Source: UBA11358 sp049517655
GTDB taxonomy: Bacteria; Verrucomicrobiota; Verrucomicrobiia; Limisphaerales; UBA11358
Assembly: GCA_049517655.1 (NCBI GenBank)
Contig: JBEKRQ010000004.1
Coordinates: forward strand, 1 to 64,000
Direction of reading: 5' to 3'
Length of the DNA stretch: 64,000 nucleotides
Below are positions 59,789-64,000 of this stretch, one piece after another; within the stretch, counting starts at the first letter, position 1; each line of letters starts with the position of its first letter. The position numbers were made by a program, and so were the translations under genes. The notes under the pieces are model-generated. The model did not search any database, was not told where the DNA came from, and saw nothing but the letters and a program-made list of their open reading frames with translations.

Positions 59789-61816
59789 ATGTTGGGCAAG
59801 AGGGAATTGAGGATCCAGCCGACGCGGCCATCTTCGGCGACCCGGTCGCAAACGGATTTTGCGATGGGTCTGGAGACCGCAATTCTGCGGGCGCAGGAGA
59901 ATTTGCTCGGCCTCCAGCGTCCGGAGGGTTACTGGATCGGCGAATTGATGGTGGATTCCACACTGGTCTCCGACACGGTGGCATATCACCATTGGAACGG
60001 GAAGGTGGACGCCGAATGGCAGCGCAAGGCGGTCAATCGCATCTTTTCAATGCAATTGCCGGACGGCGGATGGAATATTTATTACGGCGGCCCGGTGGAA
60101 GTCAGCGCCACCATCAAGGCCTACCTCGCGCTCAAGCTCGCCGGTGTGCCCGTCACCGACCCGCGGATGTTGCAGGCGCGCGAAGTCGCGTTGCATCTCG
60201 GCGGCGTGCCGCGCATGAACACCTTTTCCAAGTTGTATCTGGCGCTGCTCGGACTTTATCCGTGGGAATATGTGCCGACGATTCCGTGCGAAGTGTTGCT
60301 GCTGGGCAAGTGGTTCCATGTGAATTTTTGGGACATGAGCAATTGGTCGCGCGCCATGCTCGTCCCGCTGGCCATCATCAATCATTTCAAACCGACGCAC
60401 CCGGTGGAAGTGGATTTGGACGAGCTTTATCCCGAGGGCTTTCACGAACGCGATCTGGCGCTCGCGCCCGACCCGGATAGATTTTCGTGGCGGAATTTTT
60501 TCCTCTGGCTCGACCGCCTGCACAAATTCGCCGAGTGGTTTGCAGAACATAAAATTCATCCGTTCCGCAGGATGGCGCTGAAAAAATGCAAGGATTGGAT
60601 GCTCGAACGCTTTGAAGGCTCGGATGGCCTCGGGGCGATTTTTCCCGCGATGCTTAACTCGCTCATCGCGCTCCAGGCGCTCGGCTATCCCGACGATCAT
60701 CCGCAAGTCGTCCGCGCGGCGCATGAGTTGAAAAAACTTGAGCACGAAACCGCTGACAGCGTGCGCATCGAACCGTGTTTTTCGCCGGTTTGGGACACGG
60801 CGATTGCCGCCATCTGCCTGCGCGAGTCCGGCATTTCGGAAAATCATCCTTCGCTCAAAAAGGCCGCCGAGTGGCTGATGGAAAGGGAAATTCATTTTTG
60901 CGGCGACTGGCATCACAAAAACCCGGCAAAAGTCGAGCCGAGCGGCTGGGTCTTCGAGTTCAACAACAAATGGAACCCCGACGTGGACGACACCGTGATG
61001 GTGCTGCTGGCGTTGTGCAAAATTCCGACGAACAATCCAGCGAAACGCGATGAATGTTTCCAGCGCGGCCTCAAATGGATGCTGACGTTTCAGTGCAGGG
61101 ACGGCGGCTGGGCTTCGTTCGACAGGGACTGCACGAAGAACATTCTGGAAAAGGTCCCTTTCGCCGATCACAACGCCATGCTCGACCCCGAATGCGCCGA
61201 CATCACTACGCGCATTTTGGAATTGCTCGGTTATGAAGGCTGGAAAACCGACAACCCGCAGGTGCAGGAAGCGTTGCAATTCGTTCGTGAACATCAGGAA
61301 CCCGACGGCTCGTGGTATGGCCGGTGGGGCGTGAATTACATTTACGGCACGTGGCAGGTGTTGCGCGGCCTGCAGGCGCTGAACTACAACATGAAAGAAC
61401 CATGGCTCATGCGCGCGCGCGGCTGGCTCGAAAGCGTCCAGCACGGAGACGGCGGCTGGGGCGAACGCTGCAACACTTATGATGACCCCGTTTTCAAAGG
61501 CCGCGGGCCAAGCACCGCGTCCCAAACCGCATGGGCTGTCATGGGCTTGTGTGCGTTTGACGACCCGGACAATTCGCATTTGAAACGCGGCATCGAGTAT
61601 TTGATTCGCACGCAAAATCCCGATGGCTCGTGGGCGGAGAATGAAACAACCGGCACCGGTTTTCCGCAGGTTTTTTATTTGAAATACGACATCTATCGGA
61701 ACACCTGGCCGCTGCTGGCGTTCGCCACGTATCGCAAAATCCTCGCCAACAAAGTGGATGGCCGGCTGCACCCAGGCATGGAAGCAGCGCCCGATGCCGT
61801 TCGTTCGAAGAGATGA
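59789..61816 (+). CDS. shc: Squalene-hopene cyclase
   Basis: The enzyme cyclises squalene to hopene/hopanol for hopanoid lipids at the membrane. It has 675 residues. The catalytic DXDD motif is D398-V399-D400-D401-T in WNPDVDDTVMVLLAL, and QW repeats stabilising the barrel are seen at QRPEGYWIGE, QLPDGGWNIYYGG, QCRDGGWASFDRD, QEPDGSWYGRWG, QHGDGGWGERC and QNPDGSWAENE. The conserved GTGFPQVFYLKYDIYRN region is near the C-terminus. ATG 59789. Squalene synthesis genes (hpnCDE) are not in the window; precursors come from the dxs pathway. The gene is intact and follows the cysteine protease divergently. Confidence 0.97.
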   Translation: MLGKRELRIQPTRPSSATRSQTDFAMGLETAILRAQENLLGLQRPEGYWIGELMVDSTLVSDTVAYHHWNGKVDAEWQRKAVNRIFSMQLPDGGWNIYYGGPVEVSATIKAYLALKLAGVPVTDPRMLQAREVALHLGGVPRMNTFSKLYLALLGLYPWEYVPTIPCEVLLLGKWFHVNFWDMSNWSRAMLVPLAIINHFKPTHPVEVDLDELYPEGFHERDLALAPDPDRFSWRNFFLWLDRLHKFAEWFAEHKIHPFRRMALKKCKDWMLERFEGSDGLGAIFPAMLNSLIALQALGYPDDHPQVVRAAHELKKLEHETADSVRIEPCFSPVWDTAIAAICLRESGISENHPSLKKAAEWLMEREIHFCGDWHHKNPAKVEPSGWVFEFNNKWNPDVDDTVMVLLALCKIPTNNPAKRDECFQRGLKWMLTFQCRDGGWASFDRDCTKNILEKVPFADHNAMLDPECADITTRILELLGYEGWKTDNPQVQEALQFVREHQEPDGSWYGRWGVNYIYGTWQVLRGLQALNYNMKEPWLMRARGWLESVQHGDGGWGERCNTYDDPVFKGRGPSTASQTAWAVMGLCAFDDPDNSHLKRGIEYLIRTQNPDGSWAENETTGTGFPQVFYLKYDIYRNTWPLLAFATYRKILANKVDGRLHPGMEAAPDAVRSKR

Positions 61817-61852
61817 CAAACGCGCGTTTGGCTGAAGAATTGTTAAGTTGCC

Positions 61853-62272
61853 ATGAATAGTTCCCCGAACAACCAAGTCACTGGCGACACTAAATCTCCG
61901 CGTCGAAGCGACAAGATCGCTACATATATTGCTAGGGGGATTAGTTGTTGTATTGGCATTACGCTGCTCATTACTTTTGTCGTAGTCCTGATTAAGGGGA
62001 TGCCACCAAACTTCGAGAACTTGATGATGTTTGGCGCGATAATTGGCCTCTGTCTCGGTTATGGGCTGGGAGGAGACATTTGGGGAGCGCGGCTTTTTGG
62101 TTTATTTGCCCACTTAAATACTTGGCGGCGCTTTGGGCAGGATGGAAAGCCCTCGTCCCCTTTCATCCGCTTCATGTCAAAAACATTACTTTTTATCTTC
62201 GTTGGAGTTTTGGTCCTTATACTCGCACTTATCGTTAGAGCGGTGGTGTATAGCCGGTATGCGGCACCATGA
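61853..62272 (+). CDS. Hypothetical membrane protein
   Basis: The 139-residue protein has a hydrophilic N-terminus and three hydrophobic helices (about 29-49 ISCCIGITLLITFVVVLI, 56-75 NLMMFGAIIGLCLGYGLG, 110-132 LLFIFVGVLVLILALIV). It is more AT-rich than its neighbours and shares no family motif I recognise. It sits alone between shc and a REP pair. Size, topology and composition resemble integron or other mobile cargo genes, but no attC-like site was found beside it. Confidence 0.6.
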   Translation: MNSSPNNQVTGDTKSPRRSDKIATYIARGISCCIGITLLITFVVVLIKGMPPNFENLMMFGAIIGLCLGYGLGGDIWGARLFGLFAHLNTWRRFGQDGKPSSPFIRFMSKTLLFIFVGVLVLILALIVRAVVYSRYAAP

Positions 62273-62327
62273 AGTTGTAGCGCTAAAGGCGTATCACGTT
62301 TTTTACGCGGTTTGCGGGCATTTGAAT

Positions 62328-62537
62328 ATCCTTTCGTCATTCGGGTTTAATGGGCTGGGAAATTCCGTTCTACTTGCCAATAAACGTTACGAATTACCGC
62401 CAGGTTTTGGACTGCGCCAGCCCTCTGGCGCTTTGGGCAACACCGATGGTGGCAAAAGCGGTGGAGGGCCACCGCACTCCAAGACACTGGCGCGGGCTCG
62501 CTGCGGCTCACTGAAAATCCTTTCGTCATTCGGGTTT
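62328..62537. repeat. TTGGA-headed REP pair (family 2), copy 3, between 21-bp direct repeats
   Basis: The 21-base sequence beginning ATCCTTTCGTCATTCGGG occurs at 62328-62348 and again, perfectly, at 62517-62537. Between them lie a plus-strand element (62405-62436, TTTTGGACTGCGCCAG ... CTGGCGCTTTGG) and a minus-strand element (62454-62483). The order of the two elements is reversed compared with copies 1 and 2. Confidence 0.8.
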
Positions 62538-62558
62538 TGGAATTAGGATTTTCACCGG

Positions 62559-63344
62559 ATGCTTGAGCAAACCGTCCAAATCGTTTCCAACGAGCGCGAT
62601 ACCGACTCTTATTTTCGCCTCGTGGTGCGCGCGCCGCAAATCACCCCGCTCATCCAGCCGGGACAATTCGCCCATATCCGTGTCCCGACAATGAAGGACG
62701 CCTTGCTGCGACGGCCATTCAGCATTTTCCAAGTCAGGGACGATACCTTTTCCATCCTCTACAAAACCGTCGGCAAAGGAACAGATGCGCTCGCCCGGCT
62801 GGGTGCCGGCGAGGAATTGAGCGTGATTGCACCCCTCGGACACGGATTTACCATCCCAAAGCCCGGCGGCGAAACGCCGTTGCTGGTCGCGGGCGGTTAT
62901 GGCATGGCGGCGTTGTATCTGCTGGCGCAACGTTCGCCGCAAAAGGGCATCGCGTTCGTTGGCGGTCGGCGGCGCATGGACATTTTGTGCGAAAAGGAAG
63001 TTCGCGCGCTCGACTGGGACGTTCGCGTAACCACCGAGGACGGCAGCCACGGCGAAAAAGGGCTTGTGACCCAGCCGCTCGTAGCCGAACTGCGGCGGAA
63101 CGCAGCCCACCGGAAGGTGTTCGCGTGCGGCCCGACGCCGATGCTCGAGGCCGTCGGCAAGATTGCCGAAGAATTCAATGTGCCGGCGGAACTTTCGATG
63201 GATGAACACATGTGTTGCGGTGTGGGCGTCTGCCTGACGTGCGTGATTCCGGTGAAGACCGGCGATGGTTGGGAATACCAGCGCACCTGCACCGAGGGCC
63301 CCGTTTTTGATTCGCAAAGAATTGTGTGGGAGGAAATGAAATGA
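62559..63344 (+). CDS. pyrK: Dihydroorotate dehydrogenase electron-transfer subunit
   Basis: PyrK passes electrons from PyrD to NAD+ in pyrimidine synthesis, using FAD and a [2Fe-2S] cluster. The 261-residue protein has LLRRPFSIFQV (FAD), TPLLVAGGYGMAALYLLA (NAD) and the cluster Cys motif EHMCCGVGVCLTCVIPVKTG with a fourth Cys in QRTCTEGPVF. ATG 62559. Its TGA overlaps the pyrD ATG (ATGA, 63341-63344), so the two subunits are translationally coupled. Confidence 0.95.
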   Translation: MLEQTVQIVSNERDTDSYFRLVVRAPQITPLIQPGQFAHIRVPTMKDALLRRPFSIFQVRDDTFSILYKTVGKGTDALARLGAGEELSVIAPLGHGFTIPKPGGETPLLVAGGYGMAALYLLAQRSPQKGIAFVGGRRRMDILCEKEVRALDWDVRVTTEDGSHGEKGLVTQPLVAELRRNAAHRKVFACGPTPMLEAVGKIAEEFNVPAELSMDEHMCCGVGVCLTCVIPVKTGDGWEYQRTCTEGPVFDSQRIVWEEMK

Positions 63345-64000
63345 ATTTGTCCGTCCAAATTGGCAAACTGAAGTTGCAAAACCCCGTGATGGTGGCTTCG
63401 GGCACGTTCGGCTACGGCGTCGAATACGCGCGGCTCATTGACCTGAATCAACTTGGTGCGGTGGTCGTGAAAGGCATACGGCTTGAGCCGGTCCGTGGCA
63501 ACCCGACGCCGCGCACGGTCGAGGTCGCCAGCGGCCTCATCAACGCCATCGGTCTGCAAGGACCCGGTGTGGATGGATTCATCAAAAAATACTGGCCGTT
63601 CCTCAAAGGATTGAAGGTGCCGACCATTATCAACATCTGGGGCACAACGATTGAGGAATACGCCGAAGTGGCGCGGCGCTTCGACGCGCTGGGAGGGGTC
63701 GGCGCGCTGGAACTCAATGTCTCCTGTCCGAACATCAAAAAGGGCGGGGCGCAGTTTGGAACCGATGTGAAACTGCTTGCAAAAGTCGTGGCCGCGTGCC
63801 GCAAGGCGACAACGCTGCCGTTGATTACGAAGATGAGTCCGAACGTGATGAGCATTGCGCCTTACGCCAAGGCGGCGGCGGACGCGGGCAGCGACGCGCT
63901 GGCGATCATGAACAGTTACCCGGCCATGGCGATTGATATTGAGACGCGCAAGCCGAAGCTGGCCAATGTCACCGGCGGCCTGACCGGACCGTGCATCAAA
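63341..64000 (+). CDS. pyrD: Dihydroorotate dehydrogenase, class 1B catalytic subunit (partial)
   Basis: It oxidises dihydroorotate to orotate with bound FMN. The first 220 codons are present; the gene continues past the window. Visible: MNLSVQIGKLKLQNPVMVAS, GTFGYGVEYARLID, GLQGPGVDGFIKKYW, LELNVSCPNIKKGG and LITKMSPNVMSIAPYAKAAA, the class 1B pattern with the catalytic Cys in NVSCPN. It overlaps pyrK by four bases. Confidence 0.96.
   Translation, partial: MNLSVQIGKLKLQNPVMVASGTFGYGVEYARLIDLNQLGAVVVKGIRLEPVRGNPTPRTVEVASGLINAIGLQGPGVDGFIKKYWPFLKGLKVPTIINIWGTTIEEYAEVARRFDALGGVGALELNVSCPNIKKGGAQFGTDVKLLAKVVAACRKATTLPLITKMSPNVMSIAPYAKAAADAGSDALAIMNSYPAMAIDIETRKPKLANVTGGLTGPCIK

Noticed and set aside
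60047..61876. 609-codon leftward frame opposite shc
   Set aside because: It is the mirror of a highly conserved gene with strong codon bias; its protein has no family-like features.
61853..62290. The 139-residue membrane protein gene as another integron cassette
   Set aside because: Composition fits, but no GCCTAAC/GTTAGGC pair or attC-like structure was found next to it.

Overview
The window looks like a stretch of chromosome from a Verrucomicrobium, most likely a soil- or water-dwelling relative of Pedosphaera/Limisphaerales. I base this on gene content recognised from memory: the sigma factor with a glycine-rich membrane tail, the small NEQLELGF protein, DUF5069, DUF2723-TPR, very large secreted proteases and squalene-hopene cyclase. 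The base composition is moderately GC-rich with dense short repeats. lpxI, hldE-type kinase, secA and an outer-membrane barrel indicate a diderm cell envelope. No rRNA, tRNA, CRISPR array or phage was seen.

Layout. 1-8.8 kb: end of a secreted protein, der, a DNA glycosylase, a polyprenol-phosphate mannosyltransferase-like GT2, an RNA uridine methyltransferase coupled to a DUF2723-TPR membrane protein, and ymdB. 8.8-13.2 kb: accessory stretch with a RAYT pseudogene between REP palindromes, an MFS transporter, a DUF4185 lipoprotein, an AT-rich orphan and a transposase remnant. 13.2-32.8 kb: mostly housekeeping (xseA, a CsgG-like protein, xseB, dxs, icd, ZIP transporter, secA, lpxI, gnd) and a 1737-residue secreted subtilase. 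32.8-37.7 kb: a leftward operon resembling sxtI/J/K (DUF5989, carbamoyltransferase fused to SxtJ, SGNH hydrolase with TPRs). It lies between a decayed sigma-factor copy and an intact sigma-factor gene that share an 81 percent identical leader. 37.9-43.3 kb: sigma factor, TPR protein, hydrolase, disulfide reductase, DUF5069. 43.3-44.4 kb: two integron-type gene cassettes with three attC-like sites and no integrase. 44.5-54.6 kb: mixed genes including panB, hldE-type kinase, thiG and a eukaryotic-type hisA. 54.7-56.4 kb: rpsP-khpA-trmD-rplS. 56.6-64 kb: macro-domain protein, hisS, HU, C1 protease, shc, an orphan membrane protein, and pyrK-pyrD running off the end.

Pathway links: dxs (isoprenoid precursors) and shc (hopanoids) are both present; lpxI and the heptose kinase serve lipopolysaccharide; icd and gnd are central carbon enzymes; pyrK/pyrD make orotate.

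The main theme of the window is repeat invasion. At least four families are visible: 7-nt degenerate tandem arrays, 10-11-nt arrays, GTAG-headed REP palindromes and TTGGA-headed REP palindromes. They fill most intergenic gaps, provide stop codons for several genes, abut start codons, and are inserted in frame in at least seven conserved protein genes (der, the glycosylase, ymdB, xseA, icd, hisA, hisS). All family assignments are from reading the sequence and from memory; no search was run.
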